This document shows, piece after piece, positions 16,762 through 24,839 of a DNA stretch of 64,000 bases. Numbering within the stretch: the first letter of the stretch is position 1; each line of letters opens with the position of its first letter. Position numbers and translations under genes: made by a program. The notes below the pieces were generated by a model. The model did no database searches. It saw only the letters and a program-made list of their open reading frames with translations, and was not told the DNA's origin. Origin of the DNA: Devosia sp. (GTDB lineage Bacteria; Pseudomonadota; Alphaproteobacteria; Rhizobiales; Devosiaceae); contig NZ_JAFKHE010000018.1 in the NCBI RefSeq assembly GCF_017307495.1, forward strand, positions 124,001 to 188,000, read 5' to 3'.

Positions 16762-17070
16762 CTAGGCGGCATCAGCCAGTGGCTTGGCACGGCTGATCCT
16801 TTTGATCTCGTCGGGGTCGTTCATCGCCAGCCACAGGTCCGTGCGACGCTGGACGTTCAGCCAGAACTCTGGGGTGTTTCCGAACACCTTGGCGAGGATC
16901 AGCGCCGTCGGCGCGGTCACCGAGCGACGGTCGTTGCACAGTTCGTTCACATGCTTGCGCTGCACGCCCATCGCTTCGGCAAGCGCGGCCTGGGTCAGCC
17001 CAAGCGGTTGCATGAATTCCTCGACGAGGATTTCTCCGACGGTAGCCGGCTTCCGTGCGGTCGTGAGCAT
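16762..17070 (-). CDS. HigA-family antitoxin-like regulator, no toxin partner
   Basis: A 102-residue Xre-type DNA-binding protein with the HigA signature (GEILVEEFMQPLGLTQAALAEAMGV, then TALILAKVFGNTPEFWLNVQ). In HigBA modules the toxin gene lies just upstream. Here only 42 nt separate the gene from a sugar permease stop, and no HigB-like frame exists on either side. The start at 17070 has AGGTG upstream. It is the last gene of the importer operon, with a possible private operator at 17093-17106. Confidence 0.85.
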   Translation of the reverse strand: MLTTARKPATVGEILVEEFMQPLGLTQAALAEAMGVQRKHVNELCNDRRSVTAPTALILAKVFGNTPEFWLNVQRRTDLWLAMNDPDEIKRISRAKPLADAA

Positions 17071-17092
17071 CTGGATCACCTGTAGCTGTGGT

Positions 17093-17106
17093 CGTCTAGA
17101 TAGACG
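17093..17106. promoter_or_regulatory. candidate operator of the HigA-like gene
   Basis: CGTCTA-GA-TAGACG, a perfect 6-bp inverted repeat with a 2-nt centre, lies in the 42-nt gap between the permease stop and the HigA-like start. HigA proteins usually bind such repeats at their own promoter. The function is inferred. Confidence 0.4.
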
Positions 17107-17112
17107 TCCGCC

Positions 17113-18048
17113 TCACCCCTTCACGCTGCCCGCCGTGAGCCCGCGGATGATGAAGCGCTCGAGCAGGACGCCGACCAGTACCAGCGGAGCGATCGCAGCG
17201 GTCGACAACGCGGCCATGCTCCACCAGTTGATGCCCTGCGAGCCGGTCTGGCTGGCGACCATCACCGGCAGGGTCTTGGCCTGCGAGCCGGTGAGGAGGG
17301 CGGCGAAGAAGTACTCGTTCCAGCACAGGATGAGCGACAGGATGAAGGCTGCGACCATGCCCGGCAGAGCCATCGGCAGGATGATGCGGAAGAACGTGCC
17401 CCAGGGGCCGAGACCATCGACCTGGGCGGCCTCGTCGAGCTCGATGGGAATGGTGTCGAACTGGTCCTTCATGATCCAGATGACGATCGGTAGCACGGTC
17501 AGCGTGTAGAGCAGGACGAGGCCGACCGTGGTGTCGAGGAGCGCCAGTTCGCGATAGAGCACGAGGAACGGGAGCGCCAGGACGACCGGCGGCAGGATGA
17601 GCTGGCTCAGGAAGAAGAAGCTCAGGTCCTGGTTCTTCATCCACAGGAACCGGTAGGTGAAGCGGCTCAGCCCATAGGCAGCGAGCGCCCCGATCAGCAC
17701 GGCAAGCGCGGAGGCGCCGAAGGCGGTGAAGATCGAGTTGAGGAAGCGGTTGAGGAACTCGTCGCGGACGGTGGAAACGTTGCCGATCGTGTCGGGTGAC
17801 AGGCCGAGCGAGCGCCAGCCGAGCCAGTTGGGCTGGAAATCGACCCAAGGGACCATGCGGCCGAGTTGCACGTCCTTGGCCACCTTCATCGAGGTGGTGA
17901 TGGTCCAGTAGACCGGAAACAGCGAGACGAAGGCCCAGAAGACCAGCGCGGCATAGATGCCGACCTGGCCGGCGGTGTGCTTCAGTCGACGGGCGGCAGT
18001 GCCGCTGTCTGCCATGTGGGCCGGGGCGGCGGCGGCTTCGGTGGCCAT
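17113..18048 (-). CDS. sugar ABC transporter permease (MalG-like)
   Basis: A 311-residue membrane protein with six helices and the EAA loop DEAAQVDGLGPWGTFF. An unusual insertion of about 25 residues (DFQPNWLGWRSLGLSPDTIG) precedes the core, as in glycerol/sugar permeases of this group. Its start overlaps the upstream permease stop by ATGA. With the next two genes it forms a complete importer apart from the ATPase. Confidence 0.93.
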   Translation of the reverse strand: MATEAAAAPAHMADSGTAARRLKHTAGQVGIYAALVFWAFVSLFPVYWTITTSMKVAKDVQLGRMVPWVDFQPNWLGWRSLGLSPDTIGNVSTVRDEFLNRFLNSIFTAFGASALAVLIGALAAYGLSRFTYRFLWMKNQDLSFFFLSQLILPPVVLALPFLVLYRELALLDTTVGLVLLYTLTVLPIVIWIMKDQFDTIPIELDEAAQVDGLGPWGTFFRIILPMALPGMVAAFILSLILCWNEYFFAALLTGSQAKTLPVMVASQTGSQGINWWSMAALSTAAIAPLVLVGVLLERFIIRGLTAGSVKG

Positions 18049-19136
18049 CAGGTCATCCTCCGCATGCGCTTGCTCAACACATTGAGCAGGACTGTGATGA
18101 AGATGACGATGACCACGAGGTAGAACATGGCCAGCATGGTGCCATAGCCGACGTTCGAGCGGTCGCGGTACTCGCGGTAGATGAAGCTCGAGACGCTGTC
18201 GGTGGCGCCGCCGGGGCCGCCGGAGGTCACGGTGATGATGATGTCGGCGAGCTTGAGCTTGAAGATGATGCGCAGCACGATCGCGGTCAGCGACACGGGC
18301 AGCATCAGCGGGAAGGTGATCTGCCAGAAGCGCTGCCAGGGCGAGGCGCCGTCGACCTTGGCCGCCTCGGTGATTTCCTTGGGCAGGGCCTGCAGGCCGG
18401 CGAGCAGCAGGATCATCACGAACGGGATCGACACCCACGCGTCCATGATCTCGATCCAGATGCGGGCGACCCAGGGGTCGGTGAAGAAGCTCGGGTTCTG
18501 GAAGCCGATCCAGCGGGCGAAGCGGGCGACCGGGCCGAAGCGGTATTCGAGCATCGACTTGCCCACCATCCAGCTGACGGCGACGGGCGACAGCATCAGC
18601 GGGATGAGGAAGACGACGCGCCAGAATTTCCGCGCCCGGATTTCAGCGTTCAGCAGCAGCGCCAATGCAAAGGCGATGGCGTATTCGACGAGCACGAACA
18701 GCACGTAGATCACCATGTTGACCATGGCGTTCCAGTAGAAGGGATCGCGCAGCAGCTGGAACAGGTTGTCCAGCCCGTTGAATTTCTGCCCGGTCAGCGA
18801 GGCGAGGTTCCAGTCGGTGAAGGCGATCGACAGGCCGAACAGGGTCGGAAAGATCGCCATGGCGACCGTGAACAGCCCGGCGGGGAGGATGAACAGGGCG
18901 CGCCAGCCGGCCTGGCCGCGCATCAGCACCTGCCCTGCGCCGATGGCCACGGCGAAGACGAGGAAGGCGAACAGGGTGGGACGCCAGTTGGTGAGGCCCA
19001 GCTTCAGGATGCCGGCGGCATTCAGTGCCTGCGCCAGCGCGGTGAGGATGAACAGGAGCGTGCCGGCAATGATCAGCCCCCTGCCCCAGCTTCTACGCAA
19101 CGGCGCAATTGCGCTTTGATTGGATGCGATCGCCAT
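18048..19136 (-). CDS. sugar ABC transporter permease (MalF-like, with extra N-terminal helices)
   Basis: A 362-residue permease, longer than usual because of two extra N-terminal hydrophobic segments (GLIIAGTLLFILTALAQAL and PTLFAFLVFAVAIGAGQVLM) before the standard six-helix core. The EAA loop reads TEAAKVDGASPWQRFW. Such extended MalF-type subunits are common in polyol and disaccharide importers. It is coupled by ATGA to the next permease and lies 97 nt downstream of the binding-protein gene. Confidence 0.92.
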   Translation of the reverse strand: MAIASNQSAIAPLRRSWGRGLIIAGTLLFILTALAQALNAAGILKLGLTNWRPTLFAFLVFAVAIGAGQVLMRGQAGWRALFILPAGLFTVAMAIFPTLFGLSIAFTDWNLASLTGQKFNGLDNLFQLLRDPFYWNAMVNMVIYVLFVLVEYAIAFALALLLNAEIRARKFWRVVFLIPLMLSPVAVSWMVGKSMLEYRFGPVARFARWIGFQNPSFFTDPWVARIWIEIMDAWVSIPFVMILLLAGLQALPKEITEAAKVDGASPWQRFWQITFPLMLPVSLTAIVLRIIFKLKLADIIITVTSGGPGGATDSVSSFIYREYRDRSNVGYGTMLAMFYLVVIVIFITVLLNVLSKRMRRMT

Positions 19137-19233
19137 CCCTGCCCCAGTTCGACAAATTCACGTTGTGAACCAAATCGGCTGGTGACGGTCTGCCACCAGC
19201 CGAGGGTTGTCAATCAGTGCTACGGCCGTCGCC

Positions 19234-20865
19234 TCACATACCCAGCGAGGCCTTGTAGAGCTTGATCTGGTTGTCGCGGCCGATCTGGTCGGTGATCTTC
19301 TCCCAGGCCGCGGCAATGGCGTCGGCCGTCTCCTGGGCGGAGGCGTACTGGCCATTGATGCCCTTCACCAGTTCGTCCTCGGCGATCGAGTAGTACTGGA
19401 AGATGCCGGGGATGCGCGGCTCGATGGCGCCGTTGGGATGGTTGTAGCTGTCGAGGTTGGAACCGAGATAATCCTCGACGAAGGCGCGATCATAGCCGGC
19501 CGCCACCCACTCGTCATAGTTGAACTGGGAGTTGCGGTAGGGCTGGAAGCCCGACGGATAAGCCGCCGTCCACAGCGCGATGTCCTTGCCGCCGAGGTGC
19601 GCCGCGGCGGACCATGCGGCCTTGCGCTTCTTCTCGTCGCCCGAGACGCGGCTGGTGACGTAGATGCCCCAGCCAAGGTAGGCGAGGTTGGGCGCGAAGT
19701 TCTCCTTCTCTTCCCAGGCCGCGGTCTTGGAATTGTAGACCTTGTTGGCGCCGGGGTTGATCGAGAAGCCGACGACATCGCCGACGACCGAGGTGTCGGA
19801 GGTGCGGGCGTTGGAGCCGACGTCGCCCCACCAGCACAGCGCCGCGCCGGTGCCGCCGAGGAACTGGCTGAAGGCGGTGGTGTTGGGGTCGGCGTTGAGC
19901 TGATCCGGCGGATAGGCGTTGGCCTTCACCAGGTCCATCACGTCCTGGATCGCCTGCACCCAGCCGGGGTTGTTGACGCGCGGCTTCATGGTGTCGGGGT
20001 CGAACAGCCAGGCCGGATCGTCCGGATGCTTGGCATAGGCCGCGGCCCGGTCGCCGAGGAAGTAGAAGCCGAAGCCGCCCCACTGATACTTCAGCGGGTC
20101 GAGGAAGCCATAGGCCGGCGCGCCGGTCAGCGGGTCGGACTTGCCGGCAAGGGCGGCGGGGAGCTTGGCGATCTCCTCCCAGTGGGTCGGGACCGGCTGG
20201 CCGCTGATCGAGCCGTCACCGAAATAGTCCTTGCGGTACGCGAAGGTGTGCGTGTCGCCATCGATGTTGATGCGGTAGGTCTTGCCGTTCCAGGTGCCGA
20301 CCGGCGGCTGCAGGTAGCCCACCAGATCCTTGGAATCGATCTGCTCGGCGACCCAGTCGGGCATCTCGTCGAGCAGGCCCTTGCCGGCGGTGTCGCCTTC
20401 GAAGGGTGCACCCATCTCGGTGATGTCGAAGTCCACCGTGCCGGTGGCGATCGACTGTTGCAGGCGGGCGTTGTAGTCGGCCTGGGCGAGGTCGATCCAG
20501 TTGATCTTGGCGCCGGTATAGGCCTCCCACGGCTTGAGGAAGCCGCGGAACAGGAAGTTGTGCAGGTTCTGGTTGTTGAGCCCCATGAAGGTCAGCTCGA
20601 CGCCGGCGAATTCGCCCTGGGCGACGTTGGCCTTGGTGGCGCCGAGGCAGAGTTCGCCGACCTTCTGCCAGTCGGCATCGGTGGGCGAGCCCTTGCCGAC
20701 GCCGGGGATCTGCAGGATCTGCGCGCGCAGGTTGTCCTGCGCCACGGCCCGGCCCATGAACGAGCTCGACAGCGCGGTGCCGGCGGCGAGCGCGGCCGCA
20801 CCCTTCATGAAGTTGCGGCGGCTGGCCTGCACGGCCATCACGTGATTGTAGAGATCGACTCTCAC
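19234..20865 (-). CDS. sugar ABC transporter solute-binding protein, Tat-exported
   Basis: A 543-residue periplasmic binding protein. The N-terminus has a twin-arginine signal (SRRNFMKGAAALAAGTALSS, cut after AVA near residue 42), implying export of the folded protein. The GTG start at 20865 is supported by GGGAGG 5 nt upstream; an internal ATG (MAVQASRRNF) is an alternative. The large size matches the group 1 binding proteins for polyols and oligosaccharides. It is the first gene of the minus-strand importer operon. Confidence 0.92.
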   Translation of the reverse strand: MRVDLYNHVMAVQASRRNFMKGAAALAAGTALSSSFMGRAVAQDNLRAQILQIPGVGKGSPTDADWQKVGELCLGATKANVAQGEFAGVELTFMGLNNQNLHNFLFRGFLKPWEAYTGAKINWIDLAQADYNARLQQSIATGTVDFDITEMGAPFEGDTAGKGLLDEMPDWVAEQIDSKDLVGYLQPPVGTWNGKTYRINIDGDTHTFAYRKDYFGDGSISGQPVPTHWEEIAKLPAALAGKSDPLTGAPAYGFLDPLKYQWGGFGFYFLGDRAAAYAKHPDDPAWLFDPDTMKPRVNNPGWVQAIQDVMDLVKANAYPPDQLNADPNTTAFSQFLGGTGAALCWWGDVGSNARTSDTSVVGDVVGFSINPGANKVYNSKTAAWEEKENFAPNLAYLGWGIYVTSRVSGDEKKRKAAWSAAAHLGGKDIALWTAAYPSGFQPYRNSQFNYDEWVAAGYDRAFVEDYLGSNLDSYNHPNGAIEPRIPGIFQYYSIAEDELVKGINGQYASAQETADAIAAAWEKITDQIGRDNQIKLYKASLGM

Positions 20866-21109
20866 TTGTTCCTCCCATCAGGTCGCCATGTCGGCGACGG
20901 TCCGGCATCCGCGCAGGGCGCCCGATGAGAAGCATGACGTGCAGGAGGGCACGCCGCGGCGCACCCCAAGTCCCTCAACACCCTGCCTACGTCCCTCCCA
21001 GGGAGCGCTTCCGGTCTGTGCGGAAGCTTGCCCGATGGTATGGAGCCAACATGTTAGAAGTCAACAAGCTGGCGATCCCGCGCCGGTCACTGCTTCACAT
21101 TTAGGGGGT
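20866..21109. promoter_or_regulatory. importer promoter region with inverted repeats
   Basis: This segment upstream of the binding-protein gene has no open frame of its own. It contains GCTTCCG-GTCTGTG-CGGAAGC at 21007-21027, a perfect 7-bp inverted repeat, and the self-complementary AACATGTT near 21049-21056. On the minus strand a TTGACT precedes AACATGTT and may be a -35 box. No LacI-type site like that at 13133 was seen. Confidence 0.4.
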
Positions 21110-21156
21110 TGATTTCATTGGTGAGCGGATCAGCCATTCACCGATAAATGAAATCA
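21110..21156 (-). terminator. stem-loop spanning the FucU-like gene stop codon
   Basis: TGATTTCAT (21110-21118) and ATGAAATCA (21148-21156) are perfect complements, with an inner GGTGA/TCACC pair. The hairpin contains the stop codon of the RbsD/FucU-like gene at its base. It is AT-rich and not followed by a T-run, so its role as terminator or attenuator is unsure. Confidence 0.45.
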
Positions 21157-21606
21157 GGCTTCGGGCGGCAATACGCCCTTCTTGAACAGGAAGCAGCCAT
21201 AGAAGCGGCGCTCGCCGGTCTGGATGACAACGTACGACTTCTTCGCCGCCTCGTAAAAGGCGAAGCGCTCGATCGAACCCATCGGCCACGACTTGCCCTC
21301 GGCCTTGTCGATGGCAGCCTGTACTTCCTGCTGCACCGGCGGGACTTCGTCCGGCTTGCCGACGATCTCCATGCGCAGCGCCGGATGCGGAACGAAGCTG
21401 TCGAGCGGCATCAGCGAGAGAATGGCCTGCGCGGCGCGGCCGGCGGTGACGTTCTCGAGCTTCAGCAGCTTGCCGTAGACGGTCTGGCGCGCGATCGAAT
21501 CCGAGGGGAAGTTCATGTCGGCGATGATCAGGTCGTCGCCGTGCCCCATGGATTTGAGCGCGTGCAGCACGTCGGCGTTCAGGATGGGGTCGATTCCCTT
21601 GAGCAT
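21154..21606 (-). CDS. RbsD/FucU-family sugar mutarotase
   Basis: A 150-residue protein of the RbsD/FucU family, which interconverts sugar anomers before phosphorylation. The catalytic context HALKSMGHGDDLIIADMNFP near residue 15 and the C-terminal ERRFYGCFLFKKGVL are typical. GGGAGG lies 6 nt before the ATG. It is divergent from the creatininase-like gene with a 70-bp gap and adjacent to the importer operon, which suggests service in the same sugar pathway. Confidence 0.9.
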   Translation of the reverse strand: MLKGIDPILNADVLHALKSMGHGDDLIIADMNFPSDSIARQTVYGKLLKLENVTAGRAAQAILSLMPLDSFVPHPALRMEIVGKPDEVPPVQQEVQAAIDKAEGKSWPMGSIERFAFYEAAKKSYVVIQTGERRFYGCFLFKKGVLPPEA

Positions 21607-21676
21607 GATGTTCCTCCCGCTCGTTGTTGCCGCTACTGTCCATGGATTGAGCCGGGGTGCAAGCGAGGGGAAGACG

Positions 21677-22417
21677 ATGCGCTACGAGATGATGCTGCCG
21701 CACCAGATCCGGCGCGCGATCGAGGAGAACTGGCCGGTCGTGCTGCCGTTGGGGGTGCTCGAGTATCACGGCGAGCACATGGCCGTGGGCATGGACACGC
21801 TGGCCGTAATCAAGGTGCTGGAGCGGCTGGAGGACGAGCTGAACCTGGTCATCCTGCCGCCGTTCTACTATGGCGCGGCGAGCTACGCGGTGGAGCCGCC
21901 GGAGGGAAACGGCTCGATCCAGGTCGGCCAGCAGGCGCTGGCGCCATTCGCGGGCGAACTGTTCCGCAGCCTGTTGCGCGTGGGCTTCCGCAACATCCAC
22001 TTCTTCATCCATCACCAGAGCGAGAACTTCGCCGTCGGCATGCCGACCGACCTGAGCTTCAAGTTCGCGGCGCGGCAGGTGATCTTCGCCTTCATCGAGG
22101 AGCAGCGCGGCGAGGGCTGGTGGGGCAATCCGGCGATGCGCGACTACTATGCGCAGCAGGCCGCCGGGGACGACCCGTTCAACTGGATCAAGGGCCACCC
22201 GCTGATGACGCCCGAGATCGTCGCGCAGTATCCGTTCGACCATGCCGGGATCGGCGAAACCTCGCTGATGCTGGCGCTCTGCCCCGAGGCGGTGGAGCTG
22301 AACCGGCTGGACGGCACCCGGTGGTACACCGAGAGCGCCCGCGAGGCGTCGGCGGAACTGGGCTGGAAGGGGGTCAAGCTGATCGAGGCGCACCTGCGCT
22401 CGGTGCTGGGCCGGTAG
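21677..22417 (+). CDS. creatininase-family amidohydrolase
   Basis: A 246-residue protein of the creatininase/FAPy-deformylase family. Metal-binding motifs are present: VLEYHGEHMAVGMDT (Glu, His, Asp) near residue 25, the double histidine in FFIHHQSENF, and HAGIGETSLML, equivalent to the HAxxxETS element. These enzymes open cyclic amides or hydrolyse ribosylamine-type substrates. In a sugar locus it may act on a lactam or glycosylamine; the substrate is unknown. GAGGGG precedes the start. Confidence 0.88.
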   Translation: MRYEMMLPHQIRRAIEENWPVVLPLGVLEYHGEHMAVGMDTLAVIKVLERLEDELNLVILPPFYYGAASYAVEPPEGNGSIQVGQQALAPFAGELFRSLLRVGFRNIHFFIHHQSENFAVGMPTDLSFKFAARQVIFAFIEEQRGEGWWGNPAMRDYYAQQAAGDDPFNWIKGHPLMTPEIVAQYPFDHAGIGETSLMLALCPEAVELNRLDGTRWYTESAREASAELGWKGVKLIEAHLRSVLGR

Positions 22418-22794
22418 CCCTCCCCAATTACCGGGGTCATCCCCGCGAAAGCGGGGCTCTCCGTTCGCGATGGTGAGGGCCGCACTAAAACGGAGGTTCC
22501 CGCTTTCGCGGGAATGACCCTGTGGTTGGGGACGATGTAGGCGAGCGGCGTAAGCGCGGGAGGCTCAGCCGGTGCGGCGCCCTCGAACGAAATACCGTTC
22601 GAACCCCGGGATTTGCCACGCTTCAGCCGCAAGTTGCGATTTGATGCTCAAGTTGCTGGCGAATATCCCGCGCGGCACTATATCAAGGCGATAACCAGCT
22701 GGATTCCGCCGCATGGCGGGATACGCACCTGGACAAATACACGGGGTCCCCTATCCCGGGAGCGGCCAAAATATCCGCGATCGACGATGTTGAC
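22418..22794. other. intergenic region before the polysaccharide locus
   Basis: This 377-bp gap has palindrome B2 at 22434-22520. The rest (22521-22794) shows no convincing gene. The frame of the following glycosyltransferase is open back to about 22700 without ATG, so its GTG start at 22795 is accepted with caution. A TTCGAAC string near 22595 has no complementary T-stem and is not a tRNA. Confidence 0.6.
22434..22520. repeat. family B palindrome, copy B2
   Basis: Left arm GGGTCATCCCCGCGAAAGCG, right arm CGCTTTCGCGGGAATGACCC, with inner AGCGGGG/CTCCGTT and AACGGAGG/TTCCCGC segments. It is very similar to copy B3 at 31074. The element is the well-known type found between genes in many proteobacteria. 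Confidence 0.85.
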
Positions 22795-23736
22795 GTGAAG
22801 TACAGCGCGGCACCTGCCGGCCAACGGCTGGCCGTGCTCATGGCTACATTCGAGGGCGCCAAGTATATCGACGAGCAGTTGCGCTCGATTGCGGCGCAAG
22901 ACTGGGATGCCATCGACATCTGGGCCTCCGACGACGGCTCGACGGATGGTACCGTCGAGGTTCTGCAGCAATGGGCGGCGAATTGGCGCCGCGGAACCTT
23001 CACGATACTCAGGGGCCCCGGACGCGGCTTCGCCGACAATTTCCGGGCCCTGCTGGTCAATTCCGCCATCGAGGCGGATTATGTCTGCTTCTGCGACCAG
23101 GACGACATCTGGCTGAGCGACAAGACCCGCGCCGCAATCGAGACGCTGCGCCCGAGCGGAGACCGCCCTGCCCTTTACTGCGCCCGTACCATCATCGCCG
23201 ACGAGAGCGGGCGCGAGCTGCAGCGCTCGCCGCTGTTCCGCCGGCCGCCCAATTTCGCCAATGCACTGGTGCAGAGCATCGGCGGCGGCAACACGATGGT
23301 GATGAACCGGGCCGGGCATCGGCTGGTGCAGGAAGCGGCGCGGCGCACGCCCTTCGTCAGCCACGACTGGTTCAGCTACCTGATCATCGCGGGCGCCGGC
23401 GGGGCCGTGACCTATGCCGAGACTCCACATGTGCGCTACCGCCAGCATCCGGGAAACCTCGTCGGTTCCAACCACGGCTGGCGCGCCTTTGGGGAGCGGA
23501 TTCTCGCCGCGTTCGGCGGGCGCTTCTCGCACTGGAACGACGACAACGTGCGGGCGCTCGAGGCCTGCCGCGACATGCTGACGCCGCAGGCGGTGGCCAC
23601 GCTCGAGATGTTCCGCGAGGCACGGCGCGGACCGCTGCTGGAACGGCTGCACAAGCTCAGGCAGTCGGGGGTCTACCGGCAGACGCGGTTCGGCCAGTTG
23701 ACTCTTTACGCAGCGGGGCTGTTGGGGAAGCTGTGA
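22795..23736 (+). CDS. glycosyltransferase family 2
   Basis: A 313-residue GT-A enzyme. The N-terminal nucleotide-sugar site is seen in VLMATFEGAKYIDEQL, the DDGSTDGT loop near residue 43, and the metal-binding FCDQDDIWLSDK near residue 100. It resembles rhamnosyltransferases of O-antigen loci. The GTG start at 22795 has no good upstream site. It precedes the dTDP-rhamnose genes, so rhamnosyl transfer is a reasonable inference. Confidence 0.88.
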   Translation: MKYSAAPAGQRLAVLMATFEGAKYIDEQLRSIAAQDWDAIDIWASDDGSTDGTVEVLQQWAANWRRGTFTILRGPGRGFADNFRALLVNSAIEADYVCFCDQDDIWLSDKTRAAIETLRPSGDRPALYCARTIIADESGRELQRSPLFRRPPNFANALVQSIGGGNTMVMNRAGHRLVQEAARRTPFVSHDWFSYLIIAGAGGAVTYAETPHVRYRQHPGNLVGSNHGWRAFGERILAAFGGRFSHWNDDNVRALEACRDMLTPQAVATLEMFREARRGPLLERLHKLRQSGVYRQTRFGQLTLYAAGLLGKL

Positions 23737-23795
23737 CGCTGGTAATACGGCGCCAGCAATGCAGCTAAGGTCCCGCGCGGAAAGGACCAATCCAA

Positions 23796-24839
23796 ATGAC
23801 CATCCTGGTGACCGGGGGCGCCGGGTTCATCGGCTCGAACTTCGTGCTCGACTGGCTGGCGACCAGCAGCGAGCCGGTGGTGACGCTCGATGCGCTCACC
23901 TATGCCGGCAACCTCAACAACCTGAAGAGCCTCGAGGGCGATGCGCGCCACAGCTTCGTGCGCGGCTCGATCGGCGACACGGCGCTGGTCGGCCGGCTGT
24001 TGCGCAGCCACGATGTGCGGGCGGTGATCAACTTCGCCGCCGAAAGCCATGTCGATCGTTCGATCTCGGGGCCGGCGCCGTTCTTCGAGACCAATGTCAT
24101 GGGGACGCTGGGTTTGCTCGAGGCAGTGCGCGGATATTTCGCGCAGCGTAGCGACTTCCGCTTCCTGCATGTGTCGACCGACGAGGTCTACGGCACGCTG
24201 GAGCGCGACGAGCCGGCCTTTGCCGAGACGAACCCGTACAGGCCCAACAGCCCCTATGCCGCCTCCAAGGCGTCGTCGGACCATCTCGTCCGCGCCTATC
24301 GCGAGACCTACGGGCTGCCGGTGCTGGTGACCAACTGCTCGAACAATTACGGGCCGCTGCAGTTTCCCGAGAAACTGATTCCGCTGATGATCCATAACGC
24401 CTTGGCGGGTAAGGCTTTACCCGTATACGGCGATGGGCTGCAGGTGCGCGACTGGCTCTATGTCGGCGATCACTGCTCGGCGCTGCGGCGGGTGCTGGAA
24501 GCGGGGTCGTTGGGCGAGACCTACAATGTCGGCGGCAACAACCAGAAGACCAACATCGAGGTGGTGCGGGCGCTCTGCACCCTGCTCGACCGCAAGCGCC
24601 CGAAAGCCGACGGGACGAGCTACGCGGGCCAGATCACGCACGTGACCGACCGGCCCGGGCATGACCGGCGCTATGCCATCGACGCCCGCAAGATCGAGCG
24701 CGAACTCGGCTGGTCGCCGGCCGAGGCGTTCGAGAGCGGGCTCGAGAAGACCGTCGACTGGTACCTTGCGAACGAGGATTGGGTGGCCGACGTCACCAGC
24801 GGCGCGTACCGCGAATGGGTGGCGAGGCAGTACGGATGA
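23796..24839 (+). CDS. rmlB: dTDP-glucose 4,6-dehydratase
   Basis: A 347-residue short-chain dehydrogenase-fold enzyme that converts dTDP-glucose to the 4-keto-6-deoxy sugar, the second step of dTDP-L-rhamnose synthesis. NAD-binding [11 protein letters not shown] is at the N-terminus, STDEVYG near residue 128 and the active-site [10 protein letters not shown] near residue 155. Length is standard. It starts a tightly packed rmlBDAC operon, overlapping rmlD by ATGA. Confidence 0.96.
   Translation: MTILVTGGAGFIGSNFVLDWLATSSEPVVTLDALTYAGNLNNLKSLEGDARHSFVRGSIGDTALVGRLLRSHDVRAVINFAAESHVDRSISGPAPFFETNVMGTLGLLEAVRGYFAQRSDFRFLHVSTDEVYGTLERDEPAFAETNPYRPNSPYAASKASSDHLVRAYRETYGLPVLVTNCSNNYGPLQFPEKLIPLMIHNALAGKALPVYGDGLQVRDWLYVGDHCSALRRVLEAGSLGETYNVGGNNQKTNIEVVRALCTLLDRKRPKADGTSYAGQITHVTDRPGHDRRYAIDARKIERELGWSPAEAFESGLEKTVDWYLANEDWVADVTSGAYREWVARQYG

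Noticed and set aside
16552..17112. Complete HigBA toxin-antitoxin module
   Set aside because: Only the HigA-like gene is present; no HigB-like frame occurs in the flanks on either strand.
19207..20928. 573-codon plus-strand frame opposite the Tat-exported binding protein
   Set aside because: Antisense shadow rich in Gly/Val/Arg with no recognisable family; the minus-strand gene has a signal peptide and ribosome-binding site.
22560..22640. TTCGAAC-containing stretch that hints at a tRNA T-loop
   Set aside because: No matching T-stem, anticodon arm or acceptor stem can be drawn on either strand.
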